Source: Pseudomonadota bacterium
GTDB lineage: Bacteria; Pseudomonadota; Gammaproteobacteria; Xanthomonadales; Xanthomonadaceae
Assembly (NCBI GenBank): GCA_023457475.1
Contig: JAEWLO010000149.1
Coordinates: forward strand, 1 to 11,321
Direction: 5' to 3'
Length of the DNA: 11,321 bases
Shown here one piece after another: positions 1 through 6,433 of this stretch. Both the position numbers and the translations under genes were made by a program. The first letter of the stretch is position 1. The number at the start of each line of letters is the position of its first letter. The notes below the pieces were generated by a model. It saw only the letters and a list, made by a program, of their open reading frames with translations, was not told the DNA's origin and did not search any database.

Positions 1-603
1 CCACTGGCCCGGGCCCTTGCCGCGCGCCGTGGTCGCGTACGCGCCCCACAGGTGCGCACCGTGCTCGCCGCGATCATCGAAAGCCCCCGGGCGGTTCTCG
101 ACCGCGCGCAGGGCCATCAGGTCGAGCTTGCCGAGGCGACCGCTCCAGCCCAGGCGTGCGCCATCGAAGGCCAGGCGGATGTTCGGGCCGTCACGCACGG
201 AGAGCAGGCGCGAGCTGCCGTAGCTCGCCTCCTGTCGGCCCAGCTGCACATGAAAGCCGCCGTGCGCCCAGCGCCAATAGGCTTGCTGGATATCCAGCCC
301 GCTCTGGTCGGTTCTGCCAGGACCGCCGGCGCGGCCTTCTTCGCCATGTGCCCCGAGCTGCAGCAGGGCCTGCCAGTTGTCCTGCCGGTACTTCGCCGAG
401 GCCAATGCGCGCAGGAGCCCGTAACCCTCTTCGCGTCCGCCGATCCCGAAGCGGGTCGGGTCGTAGTACATGCCGCGTACCCGCACGGCGGCATCCCACT
501 GCAGCTCACCGTCGCCGAGCGTGATGCAGCTTCCACCGTCACAGGCCACCGCCAGCGACGGAACCGCCAGCAGTGCAAAGGTCAGAACGCGAAGCACGAA
601 CAT
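1..603 (-). CDS. Alginate-export-family outer-membrane porin, 3' end cut off by the window
   Basis: The reading frame is open from ATG at 603 to the window edge, giving 201 residues without a stop; the rest lies to the left. Residues 1-20 form a signal peptide (MFVLRVLTFALLAVPSLAVA), followed by a close Cys pair (C21, C26). The mature part shows amphipathic beta-strand character, and the stretch at residues 120-150 (LGRQEASYGSSRLLSVRDGP, then an AFDGARL segment) matches what I recall as the hallmark of the alginate_exp (AlgE-like) porin family. Family members form outer-membrane beta-barrels for small, often anionic, substrates; most are not tied to alginate. The start lies 22 bp inside the end of the upstream amidohydrolase gene, with a GGGGTG stretch just before it, which suggests translational coupling and the same operon. 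The substrate is unknown. The family call is fairly sure; roughly half of the protein is probably missing. Confidence 0.85.
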   Translation of the reverse strand, partial: MFVLRVLTFALLAVPSLAVACDGGSCITLGDGELQWDAAVRVRGMYYDPTRFGIGGREEGYGLLRALASAKYRQDNWQALLQLGAHGEEGRAGGPGRTDQSGLDIQQAYWRWAHGGFHVQLGRQEASYGSSRLLSVRDGPNIRLAFDGARLGWSGRLGKLDLMALRAVENRPGAFDDRGEHGAHLWGAYATTARGKGPGQW

Positions 604-2429
604 CCCATCGCACCCCAGAACGCGGTCAGTTCATTGGTCGGCGCGGCGTGCAGGGCGGCGTGTCCGTGTGCACCATGGGTGCCGCAGGCCGGGCCGTGGT
701 GGTGGTGATGCGCCATCGGCAGACCTTTGGCCCCGCCACCTGCGTGGTAACCGCCGAAGGCGTTGACCGGCGACCAGTCCGGCATCGCCGGGGGCAGTGC
801 TGCGGCCAGGCCCTCGAAGCCGCCCTCGGCGTGCACGATTCTGCCGCCCACCACCGTCAGAACGCTGGTGATGTCCGCGATGCGGTCATCGTCCACCCGG
901 AAGTAGTCCGATGACAGCACACTGAAGTCGGCGAGCTGGCCGACCTTGAGCGTGCCCTTGGTGGCTTCGTCGCCGGAGAACCAGGCACTGCCCTGCGTCC
1001 ACAGGCGAAGCGCCTGCTCACGCTCCAGCAGGTTCTCTTCGCCATACAGCGCCAGACCGCCCACGGTGCGCCCGGTCACCAGCCAGGAAAGTGCGACCCA
1101 CGGGTTGTAGCTCGCCACGCGGGTGGCGTCGGTACCGGCACCCACCGGCACGCCTTCGGCCAGCATGCGCCTGACCGGCGGCGTGTGGCGCGCGGCCTGC
1201 ACACCGTAGCGCTCCACGAACGCCTCGCCCTGGTAAGCCATGCGGTGCTGCACGGCGATACCGCCGCCCAGTGCACGAATGCGTTCGATGTTGCGTGGGG
1301 TAATGGTTTCGGCGTGATCGATGTTCCAGCGCAGCCCGTCGAACGGGGTCTCGCGGTTCACCTGCTCGTAGACATCCAGAATGCGGGTGATGCTCTCGTC
1401 GTAGGTTGCGTGGATGCGGAACGGCCAGCGTTTCTGCACCAGCAGCCGCACCACGTCGTGGAGCTCCGGTTCCAGCTCCGACGGCAGTTCGGGGCGCGGC
1501 TCGTTGAACAGCTCGAAATCGGCGGCGGAGAACACCAGCATCTCGCCCGCGCCGTTGTGACGCAGCAGGTCATCGCCCTGGCGCGGGCTGAGCATGTCGG
1601 TCCAGCGTTCGAAGTCCGCCATCTCCTCACCCTTCTTCTGGGTGAAGAGGTTGTAGGCAATGCGCACGGTGAGCTGATCATCGCGATGCAGCTGTTCGAT
1701 GACCTGGTAGTCCTCCGGATAGTTCTGGAAACCGCCGCCGGCATCGATCACCGAGGTGATGCCCAGCCGGTTCAGTTCGCGCATGAAATGACGGGTGGAG
1801 TTGGCCTGGTATTCGATTGGCAGGCGCGGCCCCTTGGCCAGCGTGGCGTACAGAATCAGCGCATTGGGTTTGGCCAACAGCAGTCCCGTCGGATTGCCCA
1901 GTGCGTCGCGTACGATCTGTCCACCAGGCGGATCCTGGCTGTCCTTGGTGTAGCCGACGGCACGAAGTGCCGCACCGTTGAGCAGCGCGCGGTCGTACAG
2001 ATGCAGCAGGAACACAGGGGTATCCGGCGCGATATCATTCAGTTCCTGAAGCGTGGGCAGTCGCTTTTCCTGGAACTGGGTCGCCGTGAAGCCGCCCACC
2101 ACGCGCACCCACTGCGGGGCCGGCGTGCGGTCCACCTGCGCCTTGAGCATCGCCATCGCGTCGGCCAGCGAGCGCAGTCCATCCCAGCGCAGTTCCAGGT
2201 TGTAGTTGAGCCCGCCCCGGATCAGATGGGTGTGGCTGTCGTTGAGGCCGGGGATCAGGCGACGGCCCTGGCCGTCCAGGATCGTCGCTTCGGCTGCCCA
2301 GCCGCGCATGATGTCGTCGTTGCTGCCGACCGCCACGATGCGCCCCTCACGCACCGCCATCGCCTCGGCGTCTGGCAGCGCGGGATCGAGGGTGGTGATG
2401 CGCGCGTTTCGAATGACGAGTGTGCTCAT
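582..2429 (-). CDS. YtcJ-like metal-dependent amidohydrolase (Amidohydro_3 type) with His/Cys-rich C-terminal tail
   Basis: 615 residues, no signal peptide, so probably cytoplasmic. The N-terminal beta-sandwich part (about 1-60) leads into the metal-binding motif DSHTH at 64-68. The TIM-barrel then supplies H340 (RIHATYD), H372 (NIDHAE) and D434 (GAGTDATR), the usual ligands and catalytic Asp of the amidohydrolase superfamily. A GQLADFSVLS segment at 497-506 closes the sandwich, as in YtcJ/imidazolonepropionase-like enzymes. These enzymes hydrolyse C-N or C-O bonds of cyclic amides, ureas or carbamates; the substrate here is not known. The odd part is residues 572-615: five consecutive His (574-578), then C582, H585, H588, H590, H594 and an ending with C610 and C612, which looks like a metal-binding appendix. 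It begins 8 bp after the isochorismatase-like gene and overlaps the porin gene by 22 bp, so it sits mid-operon. A weak Shine-Dalgarno (AGCAGG) precedes the start. Confidence 0.93.
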   Translation of the reverse strand: MSTLVIRNARITTLDPALPDAEAMAVREGRIVAVGSNDDIMRGWAAEATILDGQGRRLIPGLNDSHTHLIRGGLNYNLELRWDGLRSLADAMAMLKAQVDRTPAPQWVRVVGGFTATQFQEKRLPTLQELNDIAPDTPVFLLHLYDRALLNGAALRAVGYTKDSQDPPGGQIVRDALGNPTGLLLAKPNALILYATLAKGPRLPIEYQANSTRHFMRELNRLGITSVIDAGGGFQNYPEDYQVIEQLHRDDQLTVRIAYNLFTQKKGEEMADFERWTDMLSPRQGDDLLRHNGAGEMLVFSAADFELFNEPRPELPSELEPELHDVVRLLVQKRWPFRIHATYDESITRILDVYEQVNRETPFDGLRWNIDHAETITPRNIERIRALGGGIAVQHRMAYQGEAFVERYGVQAARHTPPVRRMLAEGVPVGAGTDATRVASYNPWVALSWLVTGRTVGGLALYGEENLLEREQALRLWTQGSAWFSGDEATKGTLKVGQLADFSVLSSDYFRVDDDRIADITSVLTVVGGRIVHAEGGFEGLAAALPPAMPDWSPVNAFGGYHAGGGAKGLPMAHHHHHGPACGTHGAHGHAALHAAPTNELTAFWGAMGCSCFAF

Positions 2430-2437
2430 GCGCCTGC

Positions 2438-3094
2438 TCAGTGACCGCCTTCCTGCGCGCCGAACATGGTCTTGGCGTACTGGATGCCGATGCCGTAGCC
2501 ACCGGCATGGTCACGGGCGACACCCGTGGTCAACCCATAGGTTTCGCCGCGCGCCCAGTCGCGCTGCAGTTCCAGCAGGTACTGCACGCTGGTGATCGGC
2601 CTGGCACCGGCCTGCACCATGCGGGTTACGGCGCGCTCGTGGGCCTCTTCGCTGACATCGCCGCAGGCATCGGTGATCACGTACACCTCGAAGCCCTGCT
2701 CCAGCGCCGAGAGCGCCGGGCCGACGATGCAGACGCTGGTCCACAGGCCCGCCAGCACCAGTCGGCGCTTGCCGATGCGGTTGATCTCATCGATTACCGG
2801 CTGGTCTTCCCAGGTGTTCATCGAGGTGCGGTCGAACACGACCTGGCCCGGGAAGATCTGCGGCAGTTCCGGGAACATCGGACCGGAGAAGGACTGCTCG
2901 GCGACCGTGGTCAGCACCACCGGCACGTTGAAACCCTTGGCACCCTTGCTGATCAGCGACACGTTGTTGCGCAGTGCGGAGATGTCGATGGTGTGGGTGG
3001 CAAAGGCCATCTGCGACTGGTAGTCGATCAGCACCAGCGCATGGTCGGTCGGGGAAAGCAGTGCCCTGGCGGGCGTGGCGGTGGCGTGGGTCAT
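2438..3094 (-). CDS. Isochorismatase-fold cysteine hydrolase, YcaC-like
   Basis: 218 residues from ATG at 3094, which is preceded by GAGGA with 7-nt spacing. The frame stays open further upstream to 3235, but that extension is basic, low-complexity and has no such ribosome site, so I reject it. The isochorismatase-like fold is shown by D24 (VLIDYQ), the segment FDRTSMNTWED at 87-97 and the nucleophile C122 in WTSVCIVGPALSA. The family uses an Asp-Lys-Cys triad; here R89 sits where the lysine would be expected, as I recall for YcaC of E. coli, with which the whole protein aligns well by eye (similar EQGFEVYVITDA and later AGA segments). YcaC has no firmly assigned substrate, so I call only a cysteine hydrolase acting on amides or esters. 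No signal peptide, so cytoplasmic. It is second in the doxX-like/hydrolase/amidohydrolase/porin operon, 76 bp after the membrane-protein gene and 8 bp before the amidohydrolase. Confidence 0.92.
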   Translation of the reverse strand: MTHATATPARALLSPTDHALVLIDYQSQMAFATHTIDISALRNNVSLISKGAKGFNVPVVLTTVAEQSFSGPMFPELPQIFPGQVVFDRTSMNTWEDQPVIDEINRIGKRRLVLAGLWTSVCIVGPALSALEQGFEVYVITDACGDVSEEAHERAVTRMVQAGARPITSVQYLLELQRDWARGETYGLTTGVARDHAGGYGIGIQYAKTMFGAQEGGH

Positions 3095-3101
3095 GGAATC
3101 A

Positions 3102-3106
3102 TCCTC
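3102..3106 (-). promoter_or_regulatory. Ribosome binding site that fixes the hydrolase start at 3094
   Basis: On the minus strand GAGGA lies 7 nt before the ATG at 3094. No comparable site precedes the longer upstream start at 3235, so this decides the start codon. Confidence 0.7.
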
Positions 3107-3170
3107 GGGTGAACGCACAGCTTGCCGTTCGCCGGTGCGCTCCCCTACCCCTGTTCGGTGCCCGTCGCGC

Positions 3171-3515
3171 TTACTCTTTCGGGTGACGCGGCGTGCGCGC
3201 CAGATCGACGACCCGTCGCCCGAACAGCCAGGCATCGAGCGAATAGGCGCCTGGTCCCAGCAACAGCAAGCCGGTGGGCAGCACGACCAGCGGCGAGAAT
3301 GCGCCCACCCAGATCAGATCGGCGATGGCCAGAACCAATACCACCGGCGTCAGCCATCCCACCGCCAACAGGGCGGCGACCGTCAGTGCCGCAGCGATGT
3401 GCCAGGGATCCCGGCCCATCGACAGGCACAGCGATGCGGCAGTGCAGACCCGCATCCAGAGCAGTCCAATGCCCGGTGCCCGATCTGGAAACATGACGTA
3501 CAGGCGCTGCACCAT
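3171..3515 (-). CDS. Small DoxX-like integral membrane protein
   Basis: 114 residues from ATG at 3515, preceded by a strong AGGAG four bases upstream. A longer open frame to 3599 is rejected because its extra 28 residues are basic and lack a ribosome site. The protein has about four hydrophobic segments (roughly 14-32, 38-53, 56-70 and 74-92). It also has the ending GPGAYSLDAWLFGRR (87-101), which resembles the C-terminus of small DoxX-type proteins (GPGxxSLD). DoxX proteins are poorly understood inner-membrane proteins, linked in some systems to quinone or thiosulfate oxidation or redox stress; no cofactor residues are visible here. It is the first gene of the minus-strand operon, with a 76-bp gap to the isochorismatase-like gene and a 226-bp divergent region upstream. 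Whether it serves the same pathway or only shares the transcript cannot be told. Confidence 0.75.
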   Translation of the reverse strand: MVQRLYVMFPDRAPGIGLLWMRVCTAASLCLSMGRDPWHIAAALTVAALLAVGWLTPVVLVLAIADLIWVGAFSPLVVLPTGLLLLGPGAYSLDAWLFGRRVVDLARTPRHPKE

Positions 3516-3519
3516 CGCT

Positions 3520-3524
3520 CTCCT
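3520..3524 (-). promoter_or_regulatory. Ribosome binding site that fixes the DoxX-like start at 3515
   Basis: AGGAG on the minus strand, four bases (AGCG) before ATG at 3515. This is the best Shine-Dalgarno match in the window and argues against the upstream start at 3599. Confidence 0.75.
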
Positions 3525-3681
3525 GAGCTTGCGTGCACCATTAGTAGCCGATGCAACCGACGCGCACCTGCCTCGTTCGGGTAGTGCGGGGATACCCATC
3601 CGGACATTCCCGGCCGATGGTCAACGGCGGGGATGAGGAGTGCCGCCGCCTGCGGGTCAACCCTGCCGCGTATGGGCATGG

Positions 3682-3710
3682 TTGCCATGGTCTGGTCCGT
3701 CATGCATAAG
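3682..3710 (+). promoter_or_regulatory. Sigma70-like promoter for the 202-aa plus-strand gene
   Basis: A -35 TTGCCA (3682-3687, 5/6 match to TTGACA) is separated by exactly 17 bp from a -10 CATAAG (3705-3710, 4/6). Transcription would start near 3716-3718, about 25 nt before the ATG at 3742. It sits in the 226-bp divergent gap 3516-3741. In the other direction, before the DoxX-like gene, I see only weak -10-like bases (TACTAAT at about 3540-3546 on the minus strand) and no matching -35. Confidence 0.5.
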
Positions 3711-3741
3711 GGTGGCTGACAACCGCTACGGGAACGCACGG

Positions 3742-4350
3742 ATGAGCACATTCTGGTCACGGATGAAGCAGCTGTTTGCCGACAATCCAGCACCCCGGTA
3801 TGGGGAAGAAGCCCGAGGCCGTGACGCGGGCACCCTTGAAGGGGATGATCTCAGCCCTGCCGAGCTGGCGGGACTTGGCGCGCTGGTCGAGCTGCTGGCA
3901 GCCAGGCTTGGACCTGAGCGTGCCGTGGCGTTGGCCGAGCAGTCCATCCAGGCCGCCGAGCGGGACATGGGTGCCGCAGCAGCCTTCGCCTCCGGCACGA
4001 ACACCAATGCGGACTTCGCGCTGTCCGTCTACCTGGACTGGGACGGACAGGAAGAGACCGAGTGGCAGATCAACAGGGTGCTGGAGACCTTGGAACTCGC
4101 CGACCGCTGGCGTTGGGAGCCCGACGTGACCGGCCGGTCCATGACGGCGACCTTCAAGGCATTGGAAGACTGGCTGGCCGAACGTGGCTATCACGTGTGG
4201 CACGTAAAAACCGACGGCGATGATGCGCTGCTGTTCCCGGTAGCGCGGGAGAACATGGCGGCGGCCGAGCAGCTTGCCGGGCAGTTCGGGATGCGGTTGT
4301 TTACGCTTGCCGAATCGAAGCCGTACTACGGTGAACTGACAACGCGCTGA
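3742..4350 (+). CDS. Hypothetical cytoplasmic protein, 202 aa
   Basis: The chosen start is ATG at 3742, preceded by GGGAA with about 8-nt spacing and by a promoter-like pair ending at 3710. The frame is open back to 3640, but an ATG there would lie upstream of that promoter. There is no signal peptide or membrane segment. The N-terminal third is acidic and helical (SPAELAGLGALVELLAARLG at 38-57). The C-terminal two thirds look like a small alpha/beta domain with the pattern LSVYLDWDGQEETEWQINRV (94-113), a WLAERGYHVWHVKTDGDD stretch (144-161) and LLFPVARE (163-170). The DWD/EEtEWQ pattern reminds me of the family labelled DUF6630, but I cannot verify this. The pairing of an EEtEW segment with a C-terminal FPV segment suggests a protein-binding or immunity-like fold; that is speculation. 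The gene stands alone between a divergent operon and a convergent one, 8 bp from the latter's stop codon. Confidence 0.8.
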   Translation: MSTFWSRMKQLFADNPAPRYGEEARGRDAGTLEGDDLSPAELAGLGALVELLAARLGPERAVALAEQSIQAAERDMGAAAAFASGTNTNADFALSVYLDWDGQEETEWQINRVLETLELADRWRWEPDVTGRSMTATFKALEDWLAERGYHVWHVKTDGDDALLFPVARENMAAAEQLAGQFGMRLFTLAESKPYYGELTTR

Positions 4351-4358
4351 GATCTCCC

Positions 4359-4985
4359 TTACCGCGATGCGGCATCTGCGTCGAAGCGCTTCATTGCTTC
4401 GCCAATCAATGCCCTGGCTTCGGCAGCGTCGCCCCAGCCATTGAGTTCGACCGGGTTGCGCCCTTCCGGCAGGTCTTTATAGACCCGGAAGAAGGCTTCG
4501 ATGCGCTGGCGTTCGATGGCCGGCAGGTCGCTCAGGTCACGGATGTTGGCGTAGGTGGGGTCGACCTTGTCGGTCGGTACACCGATCACCTTTTCGTCGT
4601 GCTCGCCCTTGTCGATCATCTTGAGATAGCCGATCGGGCGGAAGCTGACGATCACACCGGGATGCAGGGGTTCACGGGTGAGCACGAGGGCGTCCAAAGG
4701 GTCGTTGTCGCCCGCCAGGGTGCGCGGCATGGAGCCGTAGTTGGCGGGGTACGCGACCGGCATGGACTGGAAGCGGTCGACGTGGACGAGGCCGTCTTCC
4801 TTGATTTCGTACTTGGTGAAGCTGCCGGCAGGGATTTCCACCGCGAGGTTGGCTTCCTCCGGGGCATTTTTGGGTTGTGCGGCGAGGAACGGGTGCAGGA
4901 CGGAGGGGGTAGCGAAGCTGGCACCCGTCAGCAGCAGGAGCGCAGCGGCCAGGGCGGCGATGGGGAGGAGGCGTTCAGCAGGCAT
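4359..4985 (-). CDS. Exported family I inorganic pyrophosphatase
   Basis: 208 residues from ATG at 4985 (CAGGA about 9 nt upstream; a longer frame to 5108 overlaps the previous gene and has no ribosome site). It hydrolyses pyrophosphate to two phosphates. The PPase signature DNDPLDA is at 93-99, and the full family I active site can be traced: E50, K58, E60, R71, Y83, D93, D95, D98, D125, D130, K132, Y169, K170. Residues 1-25 form a hydrophobic signal peptide ending ASFA before T26. There is no lipobox Cys, so it should be a soluble periplasmic enzyme. That is unusual, because housekeeping Ppa is cytosolic and lacks this leader. It is last in the receptor/phytase/phosphoesterase operon, 71 bp after the phosphoesterase, with a REP-like hairpin in the gap. 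The likely job is to release phosphate from pyrophosphate outside the cytoplasm. The catalytic call is firm; location is inferred from the leader. Confidence 0.93.
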   Translation of the reverse strand: MPAERLLPIAALAAALLLLTGASFATPSVLHPFLAAQPKNAPEEANLAVEIPAGSFTKYEIKEDGLVHVDRFQSMPVAYPANYGSMPRTLAGDNDPLDALVLTREPLHPGVIVSFRPIGYLKMIDKGEHDEKVIGVPTDKVDPTYANIRDLSDLPAIERQRIEAFFRVYKDLPEGRNPVELNGWGDAAEARALIGEAMKRFDADAASR

Positions 4986-5015
4986 CGGATGCGTTCCTGG
5001 TTGTGATCGTTCTTG

Positions 5016-5039
5016 CAGCCACGCAGGGCGTGGCTGTAC
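5016..5039 (-). repeat. REP/SMAG-like palindrome between phosphoesterase and pyrophosphatase genes
   Basis: On the minus strand: a GTAC head, then a perfect 9-bp stem (CAGCCACGC pairing with GCGTGGCTG) around a CCT loop. The same CGC-CCT-GCG centre occurs at 10880-10902 and 11271-11293, so this is a dispersed family member, not a unique hairpin. No T-run follows, so it is not a classical terminator. Its position inside an operon suggests an effect on mRNA processing or on expression of the last gene. Confidence 0.7.
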
Positions 5040-5056
5040 GGTGAATCCGAAACCCA

Positions 5057-6433
5057 TCACTCCCAGCAGCGATCCGCGCGTCCCTTGAGCGTCTTTTCCC
5101 GCGCACAATCACGCGGAGCGATACGCCCCTCCGTGAGCTCCGTCTTGCGCTTGCTGCCGTCGGCCTGATGATCCAGCTCGAACCCGTCATACAGCTGGCC
5201 GGTGACGGTACGAGCTTCATACCGCAGCTGCCGTGGATCGATGGTGAGGACCTGGTACAGCTGGGTGTCCTCGCCCACCGGTGCCATGGTGGCACGCGCT
5301 TCATCGGAAAGACGGTACTGCTTGGGTCCGGCCACGGTCACCACGTACTGCGGGGTGGCGTCGGTGCCCTCGCCCCGGCGGCCGTAGGTGTGGTCGTGCC
5401 CCTGCAGCACCAGGTCCACGTTGTGCCTGCGCACCACTGGCAAGAGCACGTCCTTCAGTTCCGCATTCTCGCGGCCTTCGCGCGGCGAGTAGAACGGCTG
5501 GTGCAGCAGCACGATGGTCCAACGCTGCGTGTTACCGGTCAGCACCTTTTCCACCCACTGGGCCTGCGCGTGCGCGGTGCCCAGGTCCAGCGCCGAGGTG
5601 CCGTCGAGCACAACGAAACGCACGCTCTGGTAATCGAACCAGTAGGTGCTGGTATCGGCCGCCTCGCTGCCGTTGCGCGGCAGCGCGAAGGTCACCGGCC
5701 AGTGCCTGCCGAGCACGCGGCGCTCCTGCGGGGTGTCCTCGAATTCCTCGAAGTACTCGTGGTTGCCGATGGCCGGAGCCACTGCGGTTTCCTGCGGCAG
5801 CCAGCCGGCGGCGGCGAACCATTCGCCCCACTCGCTGTCGTCCTCACCGTCCCCCCCGCTGACCAGGTCGCCGGCGAACAGGCTCAGGCGGGCATCCGGC
5901 GCGGCCTTGATGCCGGCGCGCAGCACCCGCGAGACGTGGCTGAGGTTCTTGTTCTGGGTGTCGCCGAAGTACAGCACGGTGAGCGGTTGCTCGGCGGTGC
6001 CGGCGGTGCGCAGCTGATTCCAGGCGCTCCACGTGGCGTTGCCCTGCACGCGCCAGAGATACAGCGTGTCCGGCTTCAGAGCGCTCACGTCGGCCCGGTG
6101 ATGGTGGGACGCACCGAGCTCGGTAGTGAGCGCGGTGGTGGTGGCGGTCACGCGGGTCGCCTTGCCGACGTCCGGCGAGTCGCCCGCCACCACCCATTCC
6201 AGCACCGGAGCTTCGACCGTATCGTCGGTGCGCCAGGCCACGCCGAAGCCACGCGCGGCATCCTGGGCCGGCGAGGCCACGATGCGGTCCGGGAAGCCAG
6301 TGGCGGCGTAGTGGCGGTTGCCCGCCGGGACCTGGGTGTTGGGTTCCACCTGGGTGGCGGTCTTGGCAAACGCAGCACCGGAACACAGCAGCAGCGCCAG
6401 GCTCAGCACCTTCAAACAGTCACGCACGGACAT
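5057..6433 (-). CDS. Secreted calcineurin-like metallophosphoesterase with purple-acid-phosphatase-like N-terminal domain
   Basis: 458 residues from ATG at 6433, which shares one base with the stop of the upstream gene (TGATG). A GTG one codon earlier is possible but less likely. Residues 1-23 are a signal peptide (SGAAFA then K24). Residues about 45-145 look like the fibronectin-like N-terminal domain of purple acid phosphatases (HHHRADVSALKPDTLYLWRV at 110-129). The catalytic domain carries GDTQ (157-160), GDLV (188-191), GNHE (223-226), H311 (LLHQPFYS) and GHDH (345-348), the complete two-metal set. The Tyr that gives purple acid phosphatases their iron-tyrosinate colour (GDxxY) is Ser192 here, so this is a phosphoesterase of that architecture but probably not a purple one. 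It likely removes phosphate from organic esters in the periplasm or outside, after the phytase encoded just upstream. Specificity is inferred from context. Confidence 0.93.
   Translation of the reverse strand: MSVRDCLKVLSLALLLCSGAAFAKTATQVEPNTQVPAGNRHYAATGFPDRIVASPAQDAARGFGVAWRTDDTVEAPVLEWVVAGDSPDVGKATRVTATTTALTTELGASHHHRADVSALKPDTLYLWRVQGNATWSAWNQLRTAGTAEQPLTVLYFGDTQNKNLSHVSRVLRAGIKAAPDARLSLFAGDLVSGGDGEDDSEWGEWFAAAGWLPQETAVAPAIGNHEYFEEFEDTPQERRVLGRHWPVTFALPRNGSEAADTSTYWFDYQSVRFVVLDGTSALDLGTAHAQAQWVEKVLTGNTQRWTIVLLHQPFYSPREGRENAELKDVLLPVVRRHNVDLVLQGHDHTYGRRGEGTDATPQYVVTVAGPKQYRLSDEARATMAPVGEDTQLYQVLTIDPRQLRYEARTVTGQLYDGFELDHQADGSKRKTELTEGRIAPRDCAREKTLKGRADRCWE

Noticed and set aside
52..708. 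A 218-codon plus-strand frame at the left edge
   Set aside because: The minus-strand frame here encodes a signal peptide and a family-typical porin sequence up to the window edge.
672..716. Run of His codons suggesting an engineered His-tag
   Set aside because: The five His lie inside a longer natural His/Cys-rich tail that continues for 37 residues to the stop, without vector sequence around it.
1185..2444. A 419-codon plus-strand frame opposite the amidohydrolase
   Set aside because: The amidohydrolase on the other strand has all catalytic motifs and operon spacing; the plus-strand frame has none.
3108..3133. Inverted repeat before the YcaC-like gene (GGTGAACG / CGTTCGCC)
   Set aside because: On the transcribed strand it has a C-A mismatch and a 10-nt loop, lies well before the ribosome site and has no T-run; too weak to call an attenuator or terminator.
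3596..3618. Near-palindrome CATCCGG...CCGATG in the divergent gap
   Set aside because: The arms are short and out of register by one base; no adjacent regulator gene supports calling it an operator.
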